DNA from: Abyssisolibacter fermentans
GTDB taxonomy: Bacteria; Bacillota; Clostridia; Tissierellales; MCWD3
Assembly: GCF_001559865.1 (NCBI RefSeq)
Contig: NZ_LOHE01000038.1
Coordinates: 62,001 to 126,000, forward strand
Direction: 5' to 3'
Length of the DNA stretch: 64,000 bases
The position numbers were made by a program, and so were the translations under genes. Of the stretch, positions 17,759 through 27,269 are shown piece after piece (position 1 is the stretch's first letter; each line of letters begins with the position of its first letter). The notes beneath the pieces were generated by a model, which worked only from the letters and a program-made list of their open reading frames with translations, ran no database searches and was not told the DNA's origin.

Positions 17759-18045
17759 CTTCTATTTGTTTTTCTATATCCTGCATATCTAATCCGTCTT
17801 CATCTAAATAGAATTCTTATATATCCAGGAGTCTATCTTTGACTTACTCCCACTTAACAGAAAATATGCAAGAAACAATCAGCCGCTTTGATGATGTATT
17901 AGATATATCACCTTGTAAACATATATAAAAACCATTTACGCATTGTTGACAAATACATCATTCTACTATTCAATACATGATTAGTTGTGATTATTCCAAC
18001 AATAATCTAACTATCATCTCCACATGAGGGGTGTTGGGAATAGGA
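17748..18045 (-). pseudogene. Two short gene fragments
   Basis: Reading leftward, 17748-17813 gives LDEDGLDMQDIEKQIEEKL and a stop; I do not recognise its parent. At 17991-18045 the frame PNTPHVEMIVRLLLE resembles the last residues of RlmD/TrmA-type methyltransferases (compare PQTYHVETIVGL in the intact gene at 19945). Both lack starts and are remnants at a rearranged site. Confidence 0.35.
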
Positions 18046-18121
18046 CCATACTTTTTTGTCATTTTTATCTTTATTTAATTCTACCACATCTTTACATTGT
18101 AATGAATGACTCATACCTGAA

Positions 18122-18586
18122 TTAAATATGAAAGTTAACATATAGATCTGTATTACCTTCTTCATCAGTTCCACCTAATATGATTTTATTAACTGCACTT
18201 TCAAAAACTACTCTGTCAAATTCCTTAATTGGTTTATTATTATCAAATACTTTTCTAAAACTATTTAGTCTTTTTTTAATATCAACATTTTTTTCATTAG
18301 AAGCTTCCAAATCAACTTTTTCAGCCTTAAGCTTTTCTAATGCTGTAGAAAGCTCTGTGAATTTAATTACATAAGTACCTTTATCAATTAATTCATCTAT
18401 TCTCATATCCACTATCTTTTTTTCACAAGAAGAAATTTCTCTTTTAACTCTTTTTAATTCTTTAGCATCATTAGTATTGTTAATAGTTTTCTCAACTGTT
18501 TTCACGAACTCTGAAACAATATCTTTATTTTGTAAGCAAAACATATTAATCCGAAATGTATGATTCAACACACAGTTAACTAACAA
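18122..18586 (-). pseudogene. C-terminal fragment of a large serine recombinase
   Basis: 154 residues, mostly coiled coil (KELKRVKREISSCEKKIVDM), ending VVFESAVNKIILGGTDEEG and then NTDLYVNFHI, the usual end of large serine recombinases (phage and conjugative-element integrases). The catalytic resolvase domain and zinc ribbon are missing and there is no ribosome binding site. It is a remnant of a lost integrative element. Confidence 0.75.
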
Positions 18587-18592
18587 AAATTG

Positions 18593-19609
18593 CTACAATA
18601 GCTTAATACTTGGGTTGTTAAAGTTTGCCCATGCTATATTATTGTCAATAGATCTAACCATTCTGTAAGCTATTGGCTTAAATCCGCACTTAGGCCAAAA
18701 GGTTGAAGCAGAAAGGTTGGTTATTTTCCAATCTGATATTATGCTATTATACCCCTTTTCCTTCATAATCCTGAAGCCTTCATTCATTAACTTTTTACCA
18801 ACACCTCTTCCCCTTTGGGAATAGTAAGTGCCCGCAATATGTAGCTCAACACCATCATCAGGTGCCATCAAATCTGGAGTAATAGGCTCATATACTTGAA
18901 ATCCTAATTCCTTAGTATCCTTTTCCGCAATAAGAATCGTTGAATCATTATCCTCTACTAAACTTTTATACCCAGCATTTATTTTCATTACAATTTCAGG
19001 TATTACAGGTAAAAATGCAGGTGCTGAATTTAGAGATGAGAAGATTATACTGGACATATTACCCATTATTTCACTATCATTTTTGTTAGCAAATCTAATC
19101 TCTGCATCAGATAAACTTTCAAAAGGCTTGTAATCCTCCATATTCATTATCCCATATACATGATCAATAAAAAAGCTTAATCGTTGAAAGGCTTCAAAGT
19201 ACATCTGATTTCCAAGAGGTATTACTGTATGGTGGCTGAAGCAGCCTTGTTCAAGCCATACAACAGAAACTTTTGTATAGAGCTCCCTTATAATCTCAGA
19301 AGATTGATCCATTCTGATTGCTATACCCTCATAAGGCACCCATATATGTCTACCTCTACCCCTTAAATTGTCAATTTTCATCTCACCAAATATATAACCT
19401 ACTAGTTCATCATTAGCAAACGCTCCAGTTCCAATCACTTTGCTATTAACAAACAAATTCTCAAGTAAATCCGTGATATATTTTGCATTAAGACAACTGT
19501 TTTTCAGGGATGGAAATGTCTTACTCTCAAGGTTTTGCCTGCATATTAACAACTCAGACATTGCAGGTATATCATCAACAGTAATTGTTCTGAATTCATA
19601 TTTGTTCAT
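18593..19609 (-). CDS. GNAT-family acetyltransferase, two-domain
   Basis: 338 residues, long for a GNAT and consistent with two tandem domains. The C-terminal one has the acetyl-CoA loop YSQRGRGVGKKLMNEGF near residue 270 and the closing strand WPKCGFKPIAYRM. The N-terminal domain (residues 1-150, with NDELVGYIFGEM) has lost the clear acetyl-CoA loop. The substrate is unknown. GAGGAGG precedes the ATG. It stands alone between remnants. Confidence 0.82.
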   Translation of the reverse strand: MNKYEFRTITVDDIPAMSELLICRQNLESKTFPSLKNSCLNAKYITDLLENLFVNSKVIGTGAFANDELVGYIFGEMKIDNLRGRGRHIWVPYEGIAIRMDQSSEIIRELYTKVSVVWLEQGCFSHHTVIPLGNQMYFEAFQRLSFFIDHVYGIMNMEDYKPFESLSDAEIRFANKNDSEIMGNMSSIIFSSLNSAPAFLPVIPEIVMKINAGYKSLVEDNDSTILIAEKDTKELGFQVYEPITPDLMAPDDGVELHIAGTYYSQRGRGVGKKLMNEGFRIMKEKGYNSIISDWKITNLSASTFWPKCGFKPIAYRMVRSIDNNIAWANFNNPSIKLL

Positions 19610-19697
19610 TCCTGTACCTCCTCAATAAATTTATATTATATATTCTATCATAGTGAATTTTTGTTAAATATGCAAAACAATTCTGTTGGTTGTTATG

Positions 19698-19862
19698 ATG
19701 CAAGATATTCATCAGCACTAAATGTAGTAAGTTTAGGCAATATTCTCTTAATTTCTGTTATTATTACAGTTACATCACCATTTACACTATACTCCTTTTT
19801 CACTTCTCCATTGGGTAGTATTGTATAAAATCCTTCATTCTCTACTATTACATCATCTATTC
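19698..19862 (-). pseudogene. Unidentified gene fragment
   Basis: About 54 open codons reading leftward without a start, including VENEGFYTILPNGEV and TFSADEYLAS before the stop. I do not recognise the family. It is bordered by the RlmD terminator and looks like a 3' remnant. Confidence 0.35.
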
Positions 19863-19894
19863 AATGAAACCTTGGTGATATACTAGAGGGTTAA

Positions 19895-19919
19895 AAACCC
19901 GTACCTATTTATGGTACGG
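19895..19919 (-). terminator. Terminator of the rRNA methyltransferase gene
   Basis: Stem CCGTACC/GGTACGG followed on the minus strand by GTTTTTAA, 25 bases after the stop codon. Confidence 0.85.
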
Positions 19920-19944
19920 TTCGTAAAGTGCATGAATTCAAGGA

Positions 19945-21288
19945 TTACAAGGTATCTTTGCGACGTAGTCCTACTATCGTCTCCACATGATATGTCTGCG
20001 GAAACATGTCAACAGGTTGTATCTCTTTTACTATATAACCATGTTTCGTTAAATATCTTAGATCTCGCTCTTGTGTTACAGGATTGCAAGATATATAGAT
20101 TAATTTTTTTGGTGCAAGTTTAATAATGGATGATAAAAATTTTTCATCACTACCACTACGGGGTGGATCCATAAATACCGTATCAATTTCTTTCTTTTCC
20201 TTTGCAAGACTTATCATAAAATCACCAGCATCATCATTATAAAAATAAGTATTTCTGATATTATTTCGCTTTGCATTGTTTATTGCATCTTTCACTGCAT
20301 CTTTATTCAATTCTACACCTACCACATTTTTCACTTTACTGCTGACAATCAGTGAAATAGTACCAATCCCACAATACGCATCAAGAACCACTTCATTTTT
20401 ATTCAATTTTGCCATATCAATTGCTTTATTATATAATACTTCAGTTTGTATAGGGTTAATCTGATAAAAAGATTTAGGTGAAATCTGAAATACACATCCG
20501 CATAAAGTATCTTCAATATATCCTTTCCCATACAGTACCATCTCTCTATTTCCAAGTACAGCACTGGTTTTGCGATTATTAACATTCATAACGATAGTCT
20601 TAATCTCAGGATGTTTTTTCAACAATATTTTAATGAAATTCTTCTTGCCAATAAAAATTTTCGATGACACTACAAGCACAACCATAATTTCATTACTAAC
20701 GAACCCTGTTTTTACTAAAATATGACGCAAAAAACCCTCACCTGTATCTTCATTATATGGTTTCATTTTATAAGTTTTCATAATTTTACGTATAGATGCG
20801 ATAATCTCATCAGCACGTCTATCTTGAATAATACACTGCTCTATAGGAGTTACTTTATGTGTATTTCCTTCATAAATTCCTGATATAACCATCCCTTTTT
20901 TATCATAAGATAATGTTGAATGTATTTTATTTCGATAAAAATATGGATCCTTCATACCCAATATTTTATTAACACTACGATAATGTATCATCAGCTTCTC
21001 AATAACGTCCTGTTTAAATTCTAGTTGCCCCTGATATGACATATGCTGTAATTGACAACCTCCACACTTATTATAATACTGACACTCAGGCATAACTCTT
21101 TTTTTTGACTTTTCAACAATACGGATTACCTTGGCGTTTGTAAACTTTCTTTTCTTAAACACTTCAACAATGGCAGTTTCTCCTTCAATTAAATAAGGAA
21201 CATGAATTTCTCTACCATTTATTTTTACAATTCCTTTTCCTTCTTCGTCCATTCCAACACATTTTACTTTTATTCGCTCATTCTTCAT
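19945..21288 (-). CDS. rlmD: 23S rRNA (uracil-5-)-methyltransferase, RlmD/RumA family
   Basis: 447 residues. TRAM domain in the first 60, then the iron-sulfur cysteines CQYYNKCGGCQ near 70-78 with a further cysteine near 150. The SAM site is LDAYCGIGTISL near 300 and the nucleophilic cysteine is in YISCNPVTQERDL near 400, followed by VDMFPQTYHVE. It methylates C5 of a uridine in 23S rRNA (or tRNA in some paralogues) using S-adenosylmethionine. Clostridia often carry two paralogues, so the exact target base is uncertain. GGGAAGGTG precedes the ATG. Confidence 0.93.
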   Translation of the reverse strand: MKNERIKVKCVGMDEEGKGIVKINGREIHVPYLIEGETAIVEVFKKRKFTNAKVIRIVEKSKKRVMPECQYYNKCGGCQLQHMSYQGQLEFKQDVIEKLMIHYRSVNKILGMKDPYFYRNKIHSTLSYDKKGMVISGIYEGNTHKVTPIEQCIIQDRRADEIIASIRKIMKTYKMKPYNEDTGEGFLRHILVKTGFVSNEIMVVLVVSSKIFIGKKNFIKILLKKHPEIKTIVMNVNNRKTSAVLGNREMVLYGKGYIEDTLCGCVFQISPKSFYQINPIQTEVLYNKAIDMAKLNKNEVVLDAYCGIGTISLIVSSKVKNVVGVELNKDAVKDAINNAKRNNIRNTYFYNDDAGDFMISLAKEKKEIDTVFMDPPRSGSDEKFLSSIIKLAPKKLIYISCNPVTQERDLRYLTKHGYIVKEIQPVDMFPQTYHVETIVGLRRKDTL

Positions 21289-21424
21289 ATTTTCACCTTC
21301 CCTTATACTGCAGACAAAGAGGGTATATTCATTGTCTGGATATATCTATACATATTTTACAATGACAAGATAAAACATTATTATATATAATAAGAACAAA
21401 ACTAAATTTAATTCAACTCACTTA

Positions 21425-22534
21425 TTATTTAACCATTGTAACATATATTATAGGAACAAATAATATTAATCCTATTAAATTATATATTGTGAATACTTGT
21501 AAAAATTTATTACTTTCTTCTTTATATTCTCTTACGTATAGCTTATAAGATATCAAACTAGCTAATGAAGCTATTAATGTTCCCATCCCTCCTATGTTAA
21601 CAGCCAAAAGTAGTTCCTTCGAATATTCAGTAAAACCAGATATAAGTACTGTGGCAGGTACATTGCTTATAATTTGACTGATTAATATCGATCCAAAATA
21701 AGTATTAGCACTACTATTAAATATCTTTTCAATAAATTCCTTTACCATCTCTATTTGCGAAATATTTCCTATAAAAACAAAGAACCCTATAAAAATGATC
21801 AATAATGAATAATCTACTTTCAAAAATAATTTTCTGTCCATTATCAAGATAATAAGCACTGTTAAGGCAAAAATAATCTTATAATCTACTATGTTAAAAA
21901 CAGATAGAATAATTATTGCAAACAATATTATAGTTATGAATATTTTATACTTATCTACTAAAACAATATCCTGTACTTTAAAATCTAACTGATTGTCTTT
22001 TTCTTTTAATATTAAAATCCACAAAAAAATAGCACCTACTAATACCATAGGTAATGTAATTTTTAAAAATTCTGATGGTACCATATTATAATGTGAATAA
22101 ATGAACAGATTCTGTGGATTTCCCATAGGAGTAAATGAACTTCCAATATTTACTGCTAATGTTTGGAATATCACTACATTTAATATTTTTATATTTGCTT
22201 TCTTACCTACTATAATTGTAAAAGGAATAAATGTAATTAAAGCTACATCATTTGTGACAAACATAGCTGCTACAAATGTAATAAAGACTAAAGCAAAACT
22301 AACTTTTTTGTAAGTTGTACACTTTTGCAACAAAGTAATTGCCGTCTTGTCTAAAACCTTACATTTATTTAATGCAGCAACCACTATCATCAAATTAAAC
22401 AATAAAACAAGTACTTTAAAATTTAAATAATCCCAGCTAGGAGTTGAAAAAAAAGATGTTATAACTGCTAACAATATAGCTATTATCAAAACACACTGAC
22501 TTTCTAGAAAGCTTTTTATTTTTTCTTTACTCAT
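21425..22534 (-). CDS. SLC13/ArsB-like anion permease
   Basis: 369 residues with about 10 membrane spans, of the ion transporter superfamily that includes ArsB, NhaD and CitM. The half-repeat motifs are FVTNDVALITFIPF with GSSFTPMGNPQNL, and SQIISNVPATVLISG. The Asn-Pro turns are the substrate-binding hairpin tips. The substrate is probably a di- or tricarboxylate or other anion. It is at the shorter end of the family. Its start overlaps the 3' end of the RAYT gene by eight bases. Confidence 0.85.
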   Translation of the reverse strand: MSKEKIKSFLESQCVLIIAILLAVITSFFSTPSWDYLNFKVLVLLFNLMIVVAALNKCKVLDKTAITLLQKCTTYKKVSFALVFITFVAAMFVTNDVALITFIPFTIIVGKKANIKILNVVIFQTLAVNIGSSFTPMGNPQNLFIYSHYNMVPSEFLKITLPMVLVGAIFLWILILKEKDNQLDFKVQDIVLVDKYKIFITIILFAIIILSVFNIVDYKIIFALTVLIILIMDRKLFLKVDYSLLIIFIGFFVFIGNISQIEMVKEFIEKIFNSSANTYFGSILISQIISNVPATVLISGFTEYSKELLLAVNIGGMGTLIASLASLISYKLYVREYKEESNKFLQVFTIYNLIGLILFVPIIYVTMVK

Positions 22535-23363
22535 TCATATCTCCTTCATATCGTAGGGGACGTTCTTTTTGACCAATGCTTTCGTTAAAGCACTTTCTTT
22601 TAGTAGCTTGTATTGTACCATACGATACCTCTAGTAATTTGCTAATCTTTCTTATTGATAACCCACTTCTTTCTTTTAATTCTATTATTAATTCCTTAAA
22701 TATTTCTCTATTTTCAATAACATCTCTTGATGTGTTTACTCCATATTTTTCACAACATCTATTTATTATTCTTTGTGCTTTATCTAGCCTGTACTTCTCT
22801 TTATCTTCTTTTATCTCTAAGTATTCTCTTTCATCTTCTTCTTGGTGAAATTTCTTAAAGCTTTCTATATCCATATCAAAATATGACAGAACAAACTTTT
22901 CCATACCACTTTTCTCTTTATTCATCTCACTATATTCTCTATAGCTGCTCCATCTATAATCTTCTGCCTTTTTTACTATATTTGCTTTCACTGGGTTCAT
23001 ATGAACATATCTCAGTACACATATCAAATATTCATCTGTTTCTATCGGTTTGCTCATATATCTATCTTGAAATACATGTCCTGATCTCTCATATTTTACA
23101 TTATATTTCATTGCATACTTTACATTTATCTTCTTCATGGCTGTTGTAATATCTTCTAGTTCTCCCTTTATAACTAAATGGATATGATTGTCCATTATAC
23201 ACCATGCTGCTATTTCTATACTTTTTTCAATTTCTTGCTTCTTTATTTCTTCTTTTATCAACTCTTTATCTGTTTCATCTTTAAATATGTAGTTCTTATT
23301 ATTTCCTCTTGTTATTATATGATAATACCCTGTTTCACTTTTTATCCTCGCTTTTCTAGGCAC
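22527..23363 (-). CDS. REP-associated (RAYT) Y1 HUH transposase
   Basis: A single-strand transposase of the IS200/IS605-like Y1 superfamily. TGYYHIITRGNN begins the domain, the HUH motif is in MDNHIHLVIKG, and the catalytic tyrosine region follows (EYLICVLRYVHMNP). The C-terminal 90 residues hold a helix-turn-helix (LSIRKISKLLEVSYGTIQATKR). I start at GTG 23363 with GGAGGTGA just upstream, not at the ATG at 23441. REP-like sequences flank it: 23406-23430 upstream and, inside its last codons, 22556-22574 in inverted orientation. It looks intact. Confidence 0.88.
   Translation of the reverse strand: MPRKARIKSETGYYHIITRGNNKNYIFKDETDKELIKEEIKKQEIEKSIEIAAWCIMDNHIHLVIKGELEDITTAMKKINVKYAMKYNVKYERSGHVFQDRYMSKPIETDEYLICVLRYVHMNPVKANIVKKAEDYRWSSYREYSEMNKEKSGMEKFVLSYFDMDIESFKKFHQEEDEREYLEIKEDKEKYRLDKAQRIINRCCEKYGVNTSRDVIENREIFKELIIELKERSGLSIRKISKLLEVSYGTIQATKRKCFNESIGQKERPLRYEGDMNE
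22556..22574 (-). repeat. REP-like repeat at the 3' end of the RAYT gene
   Basis: On the plus strand GGGGACGTTCTTTTTGACC; its complement matches the copy at 23406-23430, giving an inverted pair around the transposase. It encodes the last residues (QKERPLRY) of the protein. Confidence 0.75.
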
Positions 23364-23405
23364 TTTATCACCTCCTACTCTTAGTATATCATTCCTTTTT
23401 ATTCT

Positions 23406-23430
23406 GGTCAAAATGAACCGTCCCTTTTGA
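23406..23430 (+). repeat. REP-like repeat upstream of the RAYT gene
   Basis: GGTCAAAATGAACCGTCCC followed by TTTTGA, the partner of 22556-22574. The remaining 23431-23786 shows no gene, only inverted segments AAAACACCT (about 23485) and GGAAGTGTTTTT (about 23558) that may be element ends. Confidence 0.75.
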
Positions 23431-23786
23431 TTTAGTTTCAATAATAATTTTCTGGTATTTTATTATATATATTTAATCATAGAAAAAACACCTCCATAAT
23501 ATATAATCCGACATTTATAGAAATAGTTATTTTCTATTTTCTAATTTACATATTATAGGAAGTGTTTTTCAGCAGTTTCAGACGGTTCATACGTTTTTAG
23601 TATTTTAATACCTTAATAACCTTGAACCTTGTTATTCTTTCAGTTTTTTATCTTTCACTATTTATTATACTATATATAAAATATAGCAAACATTTGAACC
23701 TTCTACTTAATATATCTATCCTTATTATAGATAAAAAAATTAACAGTTTATCTGGTGTGTATGAAATAAATTTAAGTAATTTGATA

Positions 23787-24803
23787 TTATCTGCTGATTA
23801 TACTATGATTTATATCTTTTATACTATTGCATCCAGTAAGCGTCATAGTTGATAAAAGTTCTTCTTTTATTTGTTGTATATAAGTTTTTACTCCTTCAGT
23901 TTCTCCACCAAAAGAAGCAACAATAAACGGTCTCCCAATAAATACAGCATCTGCACCAAGACTTATCATTTTAAGAACATCCACACCTGTCCTTACTCCT
24001 CCATCAACAAAAATAGTGATTTTACCTTTAACTTCATCTGCTATCAATTTAAGTACATCAGCAGTGCCTGGAGTAAAGTCTAATACCCTACCACCATGAT
24101 TCGATACTACAATTCCACTCGCACCAACCTCTACAGCAAGTTTAGCCTCGTCAACTGTCATTACTCCTTTTATAATAAAAGGTAATTTTGTGCTTTTTAT
24201 TATTTCTTTTAAATCGTCTGTTGATTTTGGTGATACGCTATTTACATGTAAAGCTATAGTCCTCAAACCACAAGCATCTACATCTACACCAACTGCAAAG
24301 CATCCTGCTTCTTCAACAAGTTTAATTTTTTTTATTATATTTTCGTTATCCCAAGGTTTTATAAAAGCTATACCTTCTCCACCATACTTTTTCAATTTAT
24401 TCAAATTTGATAAAAGAAATTCTTCCTTAGGTGTATCACCAATCGTTGGATAAATTCTTTTATTTAAACATCCCTCAACAATCCACTTTATATACTCATC
24501 ACCTTTAAAAACTTTACCGTTATTTATACTTACTCCTGTTACAGGTGCCGCAAAAACTGGCATATCCATTTCCTTCCCAAAAATAACAGCTTTTGAATTT
24601 GGTGTTTTCCCTTTATATAGTGTTCTCATATTTAATTTAATATTAGCTAGTGATGTATAATTTGCTTTAAATGAACTGCCTGTACCTTTTCCACCAATGC
24701 CTGGAATTTCTCCTGCACAAGCTACCCCATCACAGTTCCTGCAAACTTTACAATAACCATTAAGAACTTTTCTCGCATTTTCCCTAACTTCTTTTATATT
24801 CAT
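23787..24803 (-). CDS. FMN-dependent alpha-hydroxy-acid oxidoreductase
   Basis: 338 residues of the FMN-linked lactate/glycolate oxidase superfamily in its clostridial form. The catalytic His-Gly-Gly region is VVSNHGGRVLDFTPGTADVL near 245. The phosphate-binding loop is VDGGVRTGVDVLKM then GADAVFIGRPF near 280-300. FMN and substrate residues recur in PVFAAPVTG near 78. The N-terminus carries a cysteine group, CKVCRNCDGVACAGE (residues 18-32), not present in classical oxidases and able to bind a metal or cluster. It likely dehydrogenates a 2-hydroxyacid; the substrate is unknown. GGATTG precedes ATG. Confidence 0.85.
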   Translation of the reverse strand: MNIKEVRENARKVLNGYCKVCRNCDGVACAGEIPGIGGKGTGSSFKANYTSLANIKLNMRTLYKGKTPNSKAVIFGKEMDMPVFAAPVTGVSINNGKVFKGDEYIKWIVEGCLNKRIYPTIGDTPKEEFLLSNLNKLKKYGGEGIAFIKPWDNENIIKKIKLVEEAGCFAVGVDVDACGLRTIALHVNSVSPKSTDDLKEIIKSTKLPFIIKGVMTVDEAKLAVEVGASGIVVSNHGGRVLDFTPGTADVLKLIADEVKGKITIFVDGGVRTGVDVLKMISLGADAVFIGRPFIVASFGGETEGVKTYIQQIKEELLSTMTLTGCNSIKDINHSIISR

Positions 24804-24956
24804 TTTAACTCAATCCTTTCAGCTGTTCTAAAAGCACAAATAATTATGAAATATACTTTTTTTCGCATAAAATTAACACGTTTATATGAAATATACTGTC
24901 AAATATCAAGTTCCTGTTTTTAATATTATCTAAGATTCTTGTTATATTACCCTTAT

Positions 24957-25040
24957 TAATCCAGAGTACGTTAAAGCTATTAATGGTAAAAACACTAATA
25001 AAAAACATTCTCTTGGATTGCTGACCTTCACAACCATTAT
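24957..25040 (+). pseudogene. IS110-family transposase fragment
   Basis: Plus-strand frame INPEYVKAINGKNTNKKHS, then, after a frameshift, WIADLHNHYLVP. This matches the NP.YVK...GKKTDKKD..WIADL..H.LV stretch of IS110 transposases. Only about 28 codons are recognisable. Confidence 0.65.
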
Positions 25041-25154
25041 CTTGTTCCCATGCAAGAGCTATAAGGTAACAATTTAGAAATCTTTTTCATAGCTGAAACA
25101 TAAAAGCTCCTACTTGATAAATACACGTTTCGATTATCTGCATATATCAAAAAT

Positions 25155-25227
25155 AAGAAAGCACGATCCTTTTGTTAAATTTGTTTTTGCAAAACTATTA
25201 TCACAAAAGGGTGCTTTCTTTTTTTAT
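25155..25227. terminator. Long terminator hairpin downstream of the cupin gene
   Basis: Arms AAGAAAGCAC and GTGCTTTCTT, with CCTTTTGT/ACAAAAGG inside. T-rich tails on both strands. It most likely ends the enolase-BCCT-cupin transcript. Confidence 0.75.
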
Positions 25228-25320
25228 TTTTTTCTACAATAACTTTATGCTAACAAAATTATTTATAATAAGCAAAACACCACAGATTAAATTACATTAC
25301 CAATTTTTTTGTGTATCATA

Positions 25321-25641
25321 CTATTTAAAATCTTCCCTCTGTGGAGTAAATATATCGAGAAATGATCCTTCTTCTAAGCAGACTAGTCCATGTTCTTGAT
25401 TTGGCTTCACGTAGTAGCTATCTCCTGAGGTCAAGGTTGTTTTTTCATTATCTATTATTCCCTGAAACTTTCCGGATATGATATATCCGCATTGTTCATG
25501 TATATGAGAATGTATTGGTACTTTGACTCCTTTTTCTGCGTGACATTCTACTACCATTAGGTTGCCACCGTATGATAATATTTTTCTGCTTAGTCCTTTG
25601 TACACTTCTTTTGATTCTATTTCTTCATTTATAAAAATCAT
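25321..25641 (-). CDS. Small cupin-domain protein
   Basis: 106 residues, a single-domain cupin. Motif 1 with metal-binding histidines is VPIHSHIHEQCGYIISGKFQG (split here as VPIHSHIHEQ and GYIISGKFQG, residues 42-62). Motif 2 is SYYVKPNQEHGL near 80. AAGGTG precedes ATG. It is the last gene of the enolase-BCCT operon, 24 bases after the transporter stop. A cupin of this size may act on, or sense, the imported compound; the reaction is unknown. Confidence 0.85.
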   Translation of the reverse strand: MIFINEEIESKEVYKGLSRKILSYGGNLMVVECHAEKGVKVPIHSHIHEQCGYIISGKFQGIIDNEKTTLTSGDSYYVKPNQEHGLVCLEEGSFLDIFTPQREDFK

Positions 25642-25665
25642 ATTATCACCTTCACATAATATTAA

Positions 25666-27237
25666 TTATGAATTTATAAGCTTTTTATTATATTCATCTA
25701 TTTCTTTTGTTGTCATATCACCAAATACTTTGTTCATACCCTTTATTGTACCGTATAGTGAAATTAAGATAACCAGTACCATTGGGAATGATACAACATA
25801 TGCTATACTTTTTATTGCATTTAGGTCTGCTTTTGCATAGGTAAGGATAATAGGGAATACTACTAAAGCTACACACCAGTACATTTTTAGTTTTGTACTT
25901 GGATTGCCGTTCTTATCTAGTTTCTTCTGTGTCACACCTGCAAGGGTAAATGCTGAACCATCAAGTGATGTTGCCATAAATAGTATTGCAACTACTGCAA
26001 ATAGAGTCATCATTACTGGAGCCATTGGAAGTGTTCTTAGTACCTGTACTATTAGGTTGTTTGCATCTGTAGTCTGCATTAGTTCAACACATTTTAGTTT
26101 CCCTGTAAGTTCAAGATTCATTGAATAAGAACTTGTTATCATGAACATCAGCATACTTCCACATCCACCACCAAGCATTGTTAGTAAAAGGATATCTTTT
26201 AAACGATGACCTTTTGCTATTTTTGCAATAAAGATTCCTGTAAAAGGTGCAAACGTAAACCAGTATGCCAAATAGAATATTGTCCATCCCTGAGGAAATC
26301 CTCCGTGGTTAATTGGATCTGTATTAAAACCAAAACTGAAAAATTCCGTGATGTATTTTCCAACACCGTTTGTAAAATAGTTAAGTGCAAAAACCTTATT
26401 CTCTGCTAAAAATACTACTAATAAAAATGCTATACAGGCATATACATTTAAGCTACTAATACGTGACATACCTTTTTCAAGACCTACAAAAGAACTTGCA
26501 ATAAATACTACAGCTATTGCTGCTATAACAGACATATCCATAGCGAATGAACGAGTTAATCCTGTAAGGTCAGAAATTATTGAAGAGATCATTGGTATTG
26601 ATAATCCGAGGGTAACACTTAGTCCTCCCATTGTAACTACAACAAAGATAATATCGATGAGCTTTCTAACTATAACAGGAACACGATTATCAAGAGCGTC
26701 ATTTAGTATATCGCTAAATTTGAATGATTTCTTGCCTTTGATATAGAATGCGTACATTACAAGTACTGCACATACAAGATATGAAGACCAAGGCACAAAT
26801 CCCCAATGGAAGAAAGAAGCCGTAATAGCTATTTCTCCAGCTTCAGCTGACAAGGCAGCATATCCCGGAGGTGGTCCAATGTAGTAACTAATACTTTCCA
26901 TGAATAACCAGTACATTGTTGCAGAACCAAACCCAGCAGCAATTGTCATGAAAAGTATGCTTGACTTTTTAAATGTAGGTTTATTGTCTCCAAGATAAAT
27001 TCTTCCGTATTTAGAAGTTATAAAATATATTACAGAACCAAGTGTTATCATACCTATCCAAAGATAGATCCATCCCATTTCATGTGTTAAAATGCTAAAC
27101 ATCTTCTTTGAAAGGGACACCCCTTGTTCAGGAAATATTGCCATTAGGGCACCTATGGTGAGTAAAACTGCCGATCCAACTATCAGGGTTATCCATTCTA
27201 TATTACTTCTGTTTGACATCTTTTTGTTTTTGTCCAT
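25666..27237 (-). CDS. BCCT-family transporter, second paralogue
   Basis: 523 residues, 12 hydrophobic segments. The TM8 signature is WTIFYLAYWFTFAPFTGIF followed by IAKIAKGHR. Compared by eye with BetP, W371 is Leu, W373 is Tyr, W374 is retained and W377 is Phe, a different set of aromatic-box changes from the BCCT at 9573, so the two probably carry different substrates. It sits between an enolase-superfamily enzyme and a cupin, in an operon with a sigma-54 promoter. GAGGAG precedes ATG. The substrate is likely a quaternary ammonium or sulfonium compound. Confidence 0.92.
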   Translation of the reverse strand: MDKNKKMSNRSNIEWITLIVGSAVLLTIGALMAIFPEQGVSLSKKMFSILTHEMGWIYLWIGMITLGSVIYFITSKYGRIYLGDNKPTFKKSSILFMTIAAGFGSATMYWLFMESISYYIGPPPGYAALSAEAGEIAITASFFHWGFVPWSSYLVCAVLVMYAFYIKGKKSFKFSDILNDALDNRVPVIVRKLIDIIFVVVTMGGLSVTLGLSIPMISSIISDLTGLTRSFAMDMSVIAAIAVVFIASSFVGLEKGMSRISSLNVYACIAFLLVVFLAENKVFALNYFTNGVGKYITEFFSFGFNTDPINHGGFPQGWTIFYLAYWFTFAPFTGIFIAKIAKGHRLKDILLLTMLGGGCGSMLMFMITSSYSMNLELTGKLKCVELMQTTDANNLIVQVLRTLPMAPVMMTLFAVVAILFMATSLDGSAFTLAGVTQKKLDKNGNPSTKLKMYWCVALVVFPIILTYAKADLNAIKSIAYVVSFPMVLVILISLYGTIKGMNKVFGDMTTKEIDEYNKKLINS

Positions 27238-27269
27238 AAGTAATTCTCCTCTCCAATTGTAGATAGTAT

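Noticed and set aside
22527-23441. RAYT start at the ATG at 23441
   Set aside because: The first 26 residues are read from a REP-like copy; GTG 23363 has a good GGAGGTGA and the family start PRKAR.
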